Source: an uncultured Butyricicoccus sp.
GTDB taxonomy: Bacteria > Bacillota > Clostridia > Oscillospirales > Butyricicoccaceae
Direction: 5' to 3'
NCBI GenBank assembly: GCA_900544475.1
Contig: UQVU01000040.1
Coordinates: 1-14,319 of the forward strand
Length of the DNA stretch: 14,319 bases
Shown here: piece after piece, positions 1 to 6,486 of the stretch
Position numbering within the stretch: the first letter of the stretch is position 1
Layout: each line of letters starts with the position of its first letter
Notes under the pieces: model-generated
Seen by the model: the letters and a program-made list of their open reading frames with translations, nothing else
Databases searched by the model: none
What the model was told of the DNA's origin: nothing
Translations under genes and position numbers: made by a program

Positions 1-901
1 GCTGTACCTCCGTCCGGAGACCGCACAGGGTATCTTTGTCAACTTCCAGAATATTCAGCGCACCACCCGCAAGAAGGTTCCGTTCGGCGTCGGCCAGATC
101 GGCAAGTCCTTCCGCAACGAGATCACCCCGGGCAACTTCACCTTCCGTACCCGCGAGTTCGAGCAGATGGAGCTTGAGTTCTTCTGCAAGCCGGGCACCG
201 ACCTGGAATGGTTCGCATACTGGAAGGATTACTGCCACAAGTTCCTGCTGTCCCTCGGCATGAAGGACGAGAACCTGCGCCTGCGCGACCACGAGCCGGA
301 GGAGCTGTCGCACTACTCCAAGGCGACCACCGACTTCGAGTTCCTGTTCCCGTTCGGCTGGGGCGAGCTGTGGGGCATCGCAGACCGCACCGACTTCGAC
401 CTGACCCAGCACCAGAAGACCTCGGGCGTTTCCATGGAATACTTCGATCAGGAAGCAAACGAGAAGTACATCCCGTACGTTATCGAGCCGTCGCTCGGCG
501 CTGACCGCGTTGCACTGGCGTTCCTCATTGACGCATACGACGAGGAAGTAGTCGGTCAGGACAAGAACGGCAAGGATGATGTCCGCGTTGTTCTGCGTCT
601 GCATCCGGCTCTCGCTCCGTTCAAGGCTGCTGTACTGCCGCTGTCCAAGAAGCTGACCGACAAGGCTATGCCGATCTGGCATGAGCTGGCAAAGCAGTTC
701 CCGGTTGACTTCGACGACGCAGGCTCCATCGGCAAGCGCTACCGCCGCGAGGACGAAATCGGTACTCCGTTCTGCGTCACCGTTGACTTCGAGACCGAGC
801 AGGACGGCTGCGTAACCGTCCGCGATCGCGACACGATGCAGCAGGAGCGCATCAAGATCGAGGACGTTGCCGCTTATATCGCAAAGAAGATCGAATTCTA
901 A
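1..901 (+). CDS. glyQS: glycine--tRNA ligase, C-terminal part (5' end outside window)
   Basis: Class II aminoacyl-tRNA synthetase that charges tRNA-Gly with glycine in the cytoplasm. The reading frame is open from base 2 to the TAA at 899-901, giving 299 visible residues; a whole single-chain (alpha2-type) enzyme has about 460, so roughly the first third is missing. Seen: [10 protein letters not shown] at the cut edge, class II motif 2 (FRNEI then [13 protein letters not shown], visible residues 38-61), motif 3 ([12 protein letters not shown]) and a C-terminal anticodon-binding domain starting near [13 protein letters not shown]. Codon use is strongly biased, with runs of ctg, cgc and ggc, as expected for a highly expressed gene. 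It is followed by a structured 3' UTR and an intrinsic terminator, so it ends its transcription unit. Its promoter, and any T-box leader, lie outside the window. The family assignment is very secure. Confidence 0.97.
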   Translation, partial: LYLRPETAQGIFVNFQNIQRTTRKKVPFGVGQIGKSFRNEITPGNFTFRTREFEQMELEFFCKPGTDLEWFAYWKDYCHKFLLSLGMKDENLRLRDHEPEELSHYSKATTDFEFLFPFGWGELWGIADRTDFDLTQHQKTSGVSMEYFDQEANEKYIPYVIEPSLGADRVALAFLIDAYDEEVVGQDKNGKDDVRVVLRLHPALAPFKAAVLPLSKKLTDKAMPIWHELAKQFPVDFDDAGSIGKRYRREDEIGTPFCVTVDFETEQDGCVTVRDRDTMQQERIKIEDVAAYIAKKIEF

Positions 902-916
902 TTTTCGCTGTTTATA

Positions 917-974
917 GCAGTTCAGATAAATAATGTTGTATGCGCGCACTTGGTGCAGTATTTGTCTGAATTGT
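917..974 (+). other. long RNA hairpin in the glyQS 3' UTR
   Basis: Bases 917-932 pair with 959-974 over 16 consecutive positions. Three of the pairs are G.U (917-974, 920-971, 927-964) and the rest are Watson-Crick. The 26-base interior contains a smaller hairpin, GCAC-TTG-GTGC (946-956). There is no T-run directly after it, so it is not a terminator; a separate terminator hairpin begins 7 bases later. The exceptions to DNA symmetry are all compatible with RNA pairing, which favours a transcript structure over a DNA palindrome. It may protect the mRNA 3' end or be part of a small processed RNA. The function is unknown. Confidence 0.5.
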
Positions 975-980
975 CATTTT

Positions 981-1018
981 ATGCCGCACTTCATTTTCTG
1001 AGGTGCGGCATTTTTTTG
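981..1018 (+). terminator. intrinsic terminator of glyQS
   Basis: ATGCCGCAC (981-989) pairs perfectly with GTGCGGCAT (1003-1011), and two weaker pairs extend the stem inward. The stem is followed by a run of T (1011-1017). This is a classic rho-independent terminator about 80 bases after the glyQS stop, separating it from the DUF1540 gene. Confidence 0.9.
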
Positions 1019-1027
1019 TTTTTCGAG

Positions 1028-1057
1028 GTATAAAAGCGCAGAGAAGCCGCCATACTA
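1028..1057 (+). promoter_or_regulatory. sigma-G-like (forespore) promoter of the DUF1540 gene
   Basis: GTATA (1028-1032) and CATACTA (1051-1057) are separated by 18 bases. This matches the Bacillus subtilis sigma-G consensus as I know it (GHATR, 17-18 bases, CATWHTA) at every defined position. No good sigma-A TTGACA/TATAAT pair is visible in the same short gap. The position is right: it lies after the glyQS terminator and about 30 bases before the DUF1540 start codon. The link to sporulation is inferred from the motif alone. Confidence 0.55.
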
Positions 1058-1087
1058 ACCGGGAAATCTCAAAAGGAGGTCCTTCTC

Positions 1088-1255
1088 ATGGACAAGAATC
1101 ATTGCAACACCGCCATTCACTGCACCGTTGACCAGTGCGCGAACCACTGCTCGAGCGCGGAATACTGCGCCCTCGACAGCATCCATGTTGGCACGCATGA
1201 AGCTGCTCCCTCGATGGATCAGTGCACCGACTGCATGAGCTTCAAGCGCAAGTAA
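1088..1255 (+). CDS. small cysteine-rich DUF1540 protein
   Basis: A 55-residue protein with eight cysteines that fits the DUF1540 pattern: HCTVDQCANHC, then C-A-L-D-SIHVG, then TDCMSF near the C terminus. The conserved Cys/His spacing suggests metal binding, but the family has no established function. It is translated from an excellent ribosome binding site, AAGGAGGT (1073-1080), 7 bases before the ATG. It stands alone between two terminators: the glyQS terminator upstream and a bidirectional one downstream. A sigma-G-like promoter precedes it, suggesting expression in the developing spore. The ORF is short, but the ribosome binding site, domain match and flanking signals together make it a real gene. 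Confidence 0.88.
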   Translation: MDKNHCNTAIHCTVDQCANHCSSAEYCALDSIHVGTHEAAPSMDQCTDCMSFKRK

Positions 1256-1257
1256 AA

Positions 1258-1311
1258 ACAGAAAAGAGCGCAGTGCAGACGGAAAATAACCGCGCACTGC
1301 GCTCTGTTTTT
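1258..1311. terminator. bidirectional terminator between DUF1540 gene and FGGY kinase gene
   Basis: A perfect 12-base-pair stem: AGAGCGCAGTGC (1265-1276) against GCACTGCGCTCT (1294-1305). It is flanked by an A-rich stretch on the left (1254-1265) and a T-rich stretch on the right (1305-1312), so it can terminate transcripts from both sides. The right arm touches the stop codon of the minus-strand kinase gene, giving two convergent genes one shared terminator. Confidence 0.88.
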
Positions 1312-2611
1312 ATTGTGCCGCGAAAAGCGCTGCGCCGGCAGCAGCCTCTTCCCTGCCCTCTATCAAGGTGATCGGCGTGCCGAACGCCCGCGAGAAGCAG
1401 TCGCAGAGGAACGGATTGCGCCGCAGTCCGCCGCCCGAGCCGGTCAGCTGTCTGGGTAAGCCGCCCGCCGCAAGATACGCCCGGTACATCTGCGCAAGCT
1501 CCTGCGCCATGCCCTCCATCATGCCCCAGATGAGGTGGAGTGGCGTAAAGTTTTCCGCCGTCAGACCGGTAATGGCGGCGGTTCGGCTGCTGTCCTGCCG
1601 CGTGCCCTCAAACAGGGGCAGGACGTCCGGAATGCTCTCCGGGCGGGGACTGCTGCGCAGCAGCCGCTCCATCGCACCGTAGACGTCGGACGGCTCGCTT
1701 CCCATCATGCGTACAGTCTGCGCGAAAAACTCAGCCAGCAGCGCATACGCGCGTCCGCCGCAGAGCGATGCGCCAACCAGAAGCCAGCCGCCGCCCGGCA
1801 TGGGACGGGTTTCCAGTCCCTCTGCCTGCATGCAGCGCTCCGAAAATACCGAAAACTGACTGCCGGTGCCGACGTTGACGAGCATTTCCGCGTTGCGGTC
1901 CTTGACTGAGGCGAGAAAGCTCGCCTGATTGTCACCGATCGCAACCGAAACGCCGACCGTGTTGCGGAAGCGGCCGATGAGCGGCGTCAGGGCAATCGGC
2001 GGCGCAACCATCGGGTCGATGCCGACCTGACGCAGCGCCGCATAGTCGAACATCCGCGTTTTCAGCGAGAAAAAGCCGAGGCTCGCGGCATTGCTGGCAG
2101 CCATGACCGGTGCAGCACCACCGCACAGCTTCATGGCGATATAGTCGCCGATGGTACACAGATACGCCGTTTCGGGCGGCACGAGTCCGTGCGCGAGGTT
2201 GTAAGCGTGCGTCACGAAACCATACCCCGTCGGCACAGAGAGCCCGGTCTCCCGGGAAAGATATTCGCTCCAGCTTGCACCGTCGGCGCTCTTTTCGCAC
2301 GGCGCGTCGCCGCGTGCGTCCTGCCATGTGTAAAGCGGACTGAGCGCGTTGCCCCGGCGGTCAACATACAGAATGCCGTGCATCTGCCCGGTCACACCGA
2401 TGCGCTTGAGGTCCGGGTGCCGCAAAAGCGCCGCGTCGAGCGCCCGGTTTACGGTTTCTTCTATCGCGCCGATGTCCTGCGCGCGCTCTCCCGGCAGGCT
2501 CGGTGGCAGAAAGCAGCCGTTTTCCCATGTTTCGCTGTCGATGACGGCGCCGTTTTCAACAACAGCCGTGCTGATGGTTGTCGTTCCGATGTCAATTCCC
2601 AGACTTTTCAT
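1310..2611 (-). CDS. FGGY-family carbohydrate kinase, sedoheptulokinase-like
   Basis: A 433-residue ATP-dependent sugar kinase. Seen: N-terminal phosphate-binding motif GIDIGTTTIS (residues 5-14), GVTGQMHGI (72-80), TWQDARG (95-101), the probable catalytic aspartate in AIGDNQAS (D227), the NVGTGSQ phosphate motif (246-252) and the C-terminal adenine-binding glycine run GSGGGLRRNPF (391-401). The GQMHG/TWQDAR combination resembles sedoheptulokinases more than xylulokinase or glycerol kinase, but the substrate cannot be read from sequence. It would act in the cytoplasm at the entry of a sugar or sugar alcohol into central metabolism. It is slightly shorter than most FGGY enzymes (about 480-520). 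The ribosome binding site GGAAGGA lies 9 bases before the ATG. It sits 57 bases after the LysR gene and has its own promoter. Confidence 0.85.
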   Translation of the reverse strand: MKSLGIDIGTTTISTAVVENGAVIDSETWENGCFLPPSLPGERAQDIGAIEETVNRALDAALLRHPDLKRIGVTGQMHGILYVDRRGNALSPLYTWQDARGDAPCEKSADGASWSEYLSRETGLSVPTGYGFVTHAYNLAHGLVPPETAYLCTIGDYIAMKLCGGAAPVMAASNAASLGFFSLKTRMFDYAALRQVGIDPMVAPPIALTPLIGRFRNTVGVSVAIGDNQASFLASVKDRNAEMLVNVGTGSQFSVFSERCMQAEGLETRPMPGGGWLLVGASLCGGRAYALLAEFFAQTVRMMGSEPSDVYGAMERLLRSSPRPESIPDVLPLFEGTRQDSSRTAAITGLTAENFTPLHLIWGMMEGMAQELAQMYRAYLAAGGLPRQLTGSGGGLRRNPFLCDCFSRAFGTPITLIEGREEAAAGAALFAAQ

Positions 2612-2643
2612 AAAATCGGTTCCTTCCGAGGTATTCTGCTTTC

Positions 2644-2672
2644 ATTATAGAAAAACCGGGCGCAGAAATCAA
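2644..2672 (-). promoter_or_regulatory. sigma-A-type promoter of the FGGY kinase gene
   Basis: On the minus strand TTGATT (2672-2667) and TATAAT (2649-2644) are separated by 17 bases. The -10 is a perfect consensus and the -35 matches four of six bases. The -35 box covers the stop codon of the upstream LysR gene (2671-2669). This implies that the kinase can be transcribed independently of the regulator. Confidence 0.7.
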
Positions 2673-3559
2673 GCCGAAGTCAGACGCTCTCTGTAAAAAT
2701 CAATTAAAGCCTGTAAGGCGGGCGAGCGCCACTTGTTTTTGTGAATGAGCAGCTGCGTCCAGACGGATACCTCACAGTCGGTCACGGGCAGATAGCGAAG
2801 CCGGCCGGTCTCAACGAAACTGCGCGTGATGAAATCGGGCAGGAACGCGAGCATCTCGCTTTTTGCCGCAAGGCTGCAAAGCTGTGTCGGGTTGCCGACC
2901 TCGATGAGCGGCGTGATGGCCGCCGAACGGGCCGCCAGACGTTCATCCAAAATGCGGCGGTAGCTCATCCCCTTTTCGGTCAGGACGAACGGCTCGTGCA
3001 CGATGTCGCAAAGCCGGAGTGACTCCGCCGCGGTGAGCGGATTGGAGGCAGACGCCACGAAGTGCACCTGCTCCTCCTGCTCAGCGCAGATTTCGAACTC
3101 CGGGTCGTAAATGTGCGTATCGAGAGTAAAGACGAGGTCAGCCTCGTTCTTGCGCAGCATACTGAACATCCGCTTGGTATCCGCCTCTGTGATGGTCAGG
3201 CGGACCTCGGGAAAGCGCCGCTGAAAGTCGATGAAATCGTCGTCGAAATACCGGGCGCAGACCGAACTCGACATCGCAAGATGCAGCTCGCCGGTCACGT
3301 TTTCCGCGTGATGCAGGTCATTCATCAGCTTTTCCTGCGCAGAAAGCACATCACGGGCGTACCGCAGCACCCGGCTTCCCTCCTGCGTCAGCACAATGCG
3401 GTGGTAAAACCGGTCGAACAGCGTCGCGCCAAGCTCCTTTTCGAGCTGTTTGATCTGCGAGGACACGGTGGACTGGGTATAGCCGAGTTTCTCCCCGGCG
3501 GCGGAAAAACCGGAGTATTCGCACACAGCGACAAACGTCCGAAGTACATTGAGATCCAT
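2669..3559 (-). CDS. LysR-family transcriptional regulator
   Basis: A 296-residue regulator of standard LysR length. The N-terminal winged helix-turn-helix is clear: MDLNVLRTFVAV, then FSAAGEKLGYTQSTVSSQIK (residues 18-37), then the LEKELGATLFDR wing. The co-inducer-binding domain (about residues 90-290) has the usual layout, including GELHLAMSSSV at the start of the first lobe. The effector cannot be told from sequence. A weak ribosome binding site (AAGGGA) precedes the ATG by 7 bases. The gene is divergent from the sodium symporter gene across a gap of about 140 bases, the classic arrangement in which a LysR protein controls both its own gene and the divergent target; the FGGY kinase behind it is the other candidate target. 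That pairing is inferred from context. Confidence 0.93.
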   Translation of the reverse strand: MDLNVLRTFVAVCEYSGFSAAGEKLGYTQSTVSSQIKQLEKELGATLFDRFYHRIVLTQEGSRVLRYARDVLSAQEKLMNDLHHAENVTGELHLAMSSSVCARYFDDDFIDFQRRFPEVRLTITEADTKRMFSMLRKNEADLVFTLDTHIYDPEFEICAEQEEQVHFVASASNPLTAAESLRLCDIVHEPFVLTEKGMSYRRILDERLAARSAAITPLIEVGNPTQLCSLAAKSEMLAFLPDFITRSFVETGRLRYLPVTDCEVSVWTQLLIHKNKWRSPALQALIDFYRERLTSA

Positions 3560-3579
3560 AGTGCTTTCCCTTTCATATA

Positions 3580-3594
3580 AACGATATTTTCGTT
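3580..3594. promoter_or_regulatory. short palindrome, candidate LysR operator
   Basis: AACGA (3580-3584) and TCGTT (3590-3594) form a perfect inverted repeat around an AT-rich 5-base centre. It lies just downstream of the LysR gene's -10 box, between promoter and start codon, in the divergent gap where a LysR-family protein would bind. It is short and has only one copy, so it is a candidate only. Confidence 0.3.
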
Positions 3595-3623
3595 ATTATA
3601 CCATGCTATTATCAATTTTACAA
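3595..3623 (-). promoter_or_regulatory. sigma-A-type promoter of the LysR gene
   Basis: On the minus strand TTGTAA (3623-3618) and a perfect TATAAT (3600-3595) are separated by 17 bases. The leader to the LysR ATG would be about 30 bases. No equally good promoter was found for the divergent transporter: TATAAG (3650-3655) and TATTAT (3658-3663) are possible -10 boxes without a well-placed -35, as is common for promoters that depend on an activator. Confidence 0.65.
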
Positions 3624-3665
3624 ATGCTGTTTTGCAGGGTATTATTTACTATAAGAGTATTATGA

Positions 3666-3686
3666 GAGGAAGCGCTCGGCTTCTTC
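3666..3686 (+). other. hairpin in the leader of the symporter gene
   Basis: GAGGAAGC (3666-3673) pairs with GCTTCTTC (3679-3686) over eight positions including one G.U, with a 5-base loop. It sits just before the weak ribosome binding site GGAAAG (3687-3692). It encloses the only other purine-rich Shine-Dalgarno-like stretch (GAGAGGA), which is too far from any start codon to be used. An effect on translation or mRNA stability is possible but unproven. Confidence 0.3.
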
Positions 3687-3702
3687 GGAAAGTGTGAAAA
3701 AA

Positions 3703-5037
3703 ATGAAACGCGAACGTCTTGGAAGCCGTATGGGCTTCATCATGCTGTCGGCCGGCTGTGCGATCGGCTGCGGCAACGTCTGGAAATTTCCGTGGATGTG
3801 CGGCCAGAACGGCGGCGGCAGCTTTATGCTGGTCTACATTCTGTGCCTCATCCTGCTCGGCATTCCGGCCATGGTCATGGAATTTTCGGTCGGCCGGGCC
3901 GCGCAGACCAGTCCGGTGCGGATGTACCGCAAGCTGGAAAAACCGGGCACGAAATGGCATCTCTGGGGCAGCATCTGCCTGCTCGGCAATATTGCACTGA
4001 TGGCGTTTTACAGCGTTGTGACCGGCTGGATCATCTATTACTTTGTCAAGTTCCTCACCGGTCAGAACAGCTCATTCGGCTTTGCGGAAATGATCACGAA
4101 CCCCTCGGTCAACGTGATTTTCCTCTTTGTCACGGTCGCAGTAGCCTTCCTCATCCTGAGCACCGACATTCAGAAGGGGCTGGAGCGCATCACGAAGTAC
4201 ATGATGAGTGCCCTTCTCGTGCTTATGCTCGTGCTCGCGGTGCACAGCGTCCTGCTTGACGGCGCGGCGGAAGGTCTGGCGTTCTACCTCACGCCGGATT
4301 TCTCCAAAATCAACGGTTCGGTCATTGTCGGTGCGATGAATCAGGCGTTCTTTACGCTCTCGACCGGCATGGGCGGCATGGCGATTTTCGGCAGCTACAT
4401 CGACAAGGATCATTCCCTGATGGGTGAGTCGGTCAATGTTATCGCGCTCGATACCTTTGTTGCCATTCTGGCCGGCTTTATCATCTTCCCGGCCTGCTCC
4501 ACCTACGGTCTGGAAGTAAACGCAGGCCCGAGTCTGCTGTTCGATACGATGGCGAGCGTGTTCAACCACATGGCTGGCGGCCGTATCTGGGGTACGCTGT
4601 TCTTCCTGTTCATGATTTTCGCCGCACTGTCCACCGTGCTCGGTGTGTGCGAGAATATTCTGGCGATGGTCCGCGAACTGACCGGCTGGTCTCGCCCCAA
4701 GGGCTGCATCATTTGCGGCACGGGCATTTTCCTGCTCGCGCTGACGACCGCGCTGGGTTACAGCGTGCTGCATTTTCAGCCGTTCGCAGAGGGTACGGCG
4801 TGGCTCGACCTTTGGGACTTTATCGTTTCGACGAACATCCTGCCTCTCGGCTCGCTCGTGCTGACACTGTTCTGCTGCAATAAATTCGGCTGGGGCTGGG
4901 ACAACTTCGTTGCGGAGGCGAACACCGGCAAGGGCCTGAAAATCCGTCCGTGGATGCGCCCGATTTTCCGGTATGTCGCGCCGCTCGTCATTGCCTTTAT
5001 CTATATCTACGGCATGGCAACCTTCCAGTGGCGGTAA
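3703..5037 (+). CDS. sodium-dependent transporter, neurotransmitter:sodium symporter (NSS/SNF) family
   Basis: A 444-residue multi-pass membrane protein that would import an amino acid or related small amine together with Na+. The family is shown by the unwound TM1 motif GCGNVWKFP (residues 22-30) followed by NGGGSF, the TM3 tyrosine region FYSVVTGWIIYY (102-113), the STDIQKGLER segment and the unwound TM6 region FFTLSTGMGGMAIFGSYI (216-233). Prokaryotic members (LeuT, MhsT, TyT1) are a similar length and have 11-12 helices. The substrate is not predictable. I chose the ATG at 3703 because GGAAAG (3687-3692) is 10 bases before it; an in-frame GTG at 3694 would leave only one base. The gene is divergent from the LysR regulator, its likely controller, and is closed by its own terminator. 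Confidence 0.92.
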   Translation: MKRERLGSRMGFIMLSAGCAIGCGNVWKFPWMCGQNGGGSFMLVYILCLILLGIPAMVMEFSVGRAAQTSPVRMYRKLEKPGTKWHLWGSICLLGNIALMAFYSVVTGWIIYYFVKFLTGQNSSFGFAEMITNPSVNVIFLFVTVAVAFLILSTDIQKGLERITKYMMSALLVLMLVLAVHSVLLDGAAEGLAFYLTPDFSKINGSVIVGAMNQAFFTLSTGMGGMAIFGSYIDKDHSLMGESVNVIALDTFVAILAGFIIFPACSTYGLEVNAGPSLLFDTMASVFNHMAGGRIWGTLFFLFMIFAALSTVLGVCENILAMVRELTGWSRPKGCIICGTGIFLLALTTALGYSVLHFQPFAEGTAWLDLWDFIVSTNILPLGSLVLTLFCCNKFGWGWDNFVAEANTGKGLKIRPWMRPIFRYVAPLVIAFIYIYGMATFQWR

Positions 5038-5053
5038 AAAGTGAATATTTTGG

Positions 5054-5087
5054 GGAGTGTAGACTTTTCGGTCTGCGCTCCTTTTTT
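5054..5087 (+). terminator. intrinsic terminator of the symporter gene
   Basis: GGAGTGTAGAC (5054-5064) pairs with GTCTGCGCTCC (5071-5081) over 11 positions, with two G.U pairs and a 6-base loop. Six T follow (5082-5087). It lies 16 bases after the symporter stop codon. Confidence 0.88.
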
Positions 5088-5097
5088 ACGTTTTTTA

Positions 5098-5130
5098 TTG
5101 CGCACCGCCGCTAAAGTATGGTACTATAAT
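5098..5130 (+). promoter_or_regulatory. probable promoter of the methyltransferase gene
   Basis: A perfect TATAAT -10 box is at 5125-5130, about 60 bases before the start codon and after the upstream terminator. The best -35-like element, TTGCGC (5098-5103), is 21 bases away, which is longer than normal, so the -35 is uncertain. Confidence 0.45.
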
Positions 5131-5193
5131 ACAGAAAACAGACAAATATTTACCGCCGCAGGGCGGCACGATACGGAAAGGGACTGATTATCT

Positions 5194-6396
5194 ATGCAGA
5201 AAGGCGATACCGTCAAGCTGAAGCTGCTGCTGACCGGCATTTCGGCGCGAATGACAAAGAACCGCGACTATTTCGTGAAAGCGGTCTGCACGTTCACCTC
5301 AGGCAAGAAAAAGTTTGACGCGGAGCTTTCGCGCGACGGTGACGCATGGCGTCTGCGCTTTCAGGGCAGCGTTTCGGACACGGATGCCGCATCGTTCTGC
5401 GCGTTCTTCGCGTCCGAGGCCGAGAAGTTCGACGAGAGCGTTCTCGTCTACACCGAGCGCAGCGCAGTCGTAACGCTCTCCGTCACCGCACGCGGCGTCC
5501 AGATGAAGCAGGCCGAGCGCGAGGCAAGCGAGGAGGAAAAGGCGCTTGCGTCCAATCCTCTGCTCGACAGCGGCCGTCAGTACCTGATCCGCGTCGATCA
5601 GGCGGCGGCGCTCCTGCGCGAGATCGGAATTCTGACCGCAGACGGCAAGCTGAAGAACGACATGATCCGCAAGTACAACCAGATCGACCACTACGTTGAA
5701 CTGGTCGCGCCGATGTTCGAGTAGGACGACAGTGACGAAATCGTGCTGCTTGACTGCGCGTGCGGCAAGTCCTACCTCAGCTTTGTCATGAACTATTACC
5801 TGCACGAGGTCCTGCACCGCCGCTGCCGCGTGATCGGCGTGGACATCAACGAGCACGTCATCGAGGAGAGCCGCGCCATGGCGAAGCGCCTCGGCTACCA
5901 CAACATGACCTTCCAGTGCGCCGACCTGCGTGTCTATCAGCCGCCGAAGAACGTCACCGCCGTCATTTCGCTCCATGCCTGTGACATCGCGACCGACCTT
6001 GCGCTCGCGACGGCTATCCGCGGCCGGGCGAAATATATCGCCTGCGTCCCCTGCTGCCACAAGGAGCTGCTCGACCAGTACACCCTGCCCGGTCTGGAGC
6101 CGCTCACCCGCCACGGCGTATTCAAGGCGCGCTTCAACGATGTGCTGACCGACAGCATGCGTGCGCTCAAGCTGGAGGCTGAAGGCTACAAGGTCTCGGT
6201 CGTGGAGTACATCTCGCCGCTCGACACCCCGAAGAACCTGCTCATCCGCGCGGTGCGCACCGGCAAGGAAAACCACCGTGCACGGGCGGATTATGAGGCT
6301 GTCCGCCGCACGCTCGGCACGACTTCCGAGCTTGACCGCCGCTGCATGGAAATGGATAACGAATTTTTTGTCACCGACGACGATCTGAGAATGTAA
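5194..6396 (+). pseudogene. class I SAM-dependent methyltransferase interrupted by an in-frame TAG
   Basis: One reading frame of 401 codons including the final TAA is interrupted only by TAG at 5722-5724 (codon 177). Before it is an N-terminal region of 176 residues ending RKYNQIDHYVELVAPMFE. After it comes a Rossmann-fold methyltransferase domain with SAM motif I LLDCACGKSYLSF, the acidic-loop strand VIGVDINEHVIEES, then VISLHACDIATDLALA and a CVPCCHKELLDQ segment, resembling the Methyltransf_32 type. Such proteins normally carry both halves in one chain; the substrate is unknown, perhaps RNA. The start is supported by AAAGGGA, 10 bases before the ATG. The second half has no credible start: the GTG at 5743 lies inside motif I and has no ribosome binding site. 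A single change (CAG or GAG to TAG) would explain the break. Alternatives are amber readthrough or recoding, or a sequencing error. The frame is otherwise intact and keeps the neighbours' codon bias, so any inactivation is recent. Confidence 0.82.
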
Positions 6397-6404
6397 CGCA
6401 GAAA

Positions 6405-6481
6405 ATCCCTCCGGAATACACTGATAATGCAGGCGGCAACGCCGAAACGCTGCCTGCGCAAATCATGTGATCCGGAGGGAT
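6405..6481 (+). promoter_or_regulatory. nested hairpin that encloses the ribosome binding site of the Cys-rich gene
   Basis: ATCCCTCCGGA (6405-6415) is the exact reverse complement of TCCGGAGGGAT (6471-6481), which contains the GGAGGG ribosome binding site. Nested inside, GCAGGCGGC (6429-6437) pairs with GCTGCCTGC (6449-6457) with one G.U. No T-run follows, so it is not a terminator. In a transcript that reads through from the methyltransferase gene the ribosome binding site would be paired; in one that starts after 6415 it would be free. Translational control is inferred. Confidence 0.55.
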
Positions 6482-6486
6482 ATTTC

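Noticed and set aside
5299..6276. A 325-codon open frame on the minus strand opposite the methyltransferase.
   Set aside because: Its composition is typical of a mirror of GC3-rich coding DNA, and the plus strand shows clear methyltransferase motifs.
5743..6396. Second half of the methyltransferase as a separate gene starting at GTG 5743.
   Set aside because: The GTG lies inside SAM motif I, there is no ribosome binding site, and the frame is continuous with the first half apart from the single TAG.
6423..6428. GATAAT as a -10 box for the Cys-rich gene, or AATACACT (6414-6421) as a sigma-E-like -10.
   Set aside because: Neither has a convincing -35 element at the right distance, so no promoter is annotated.
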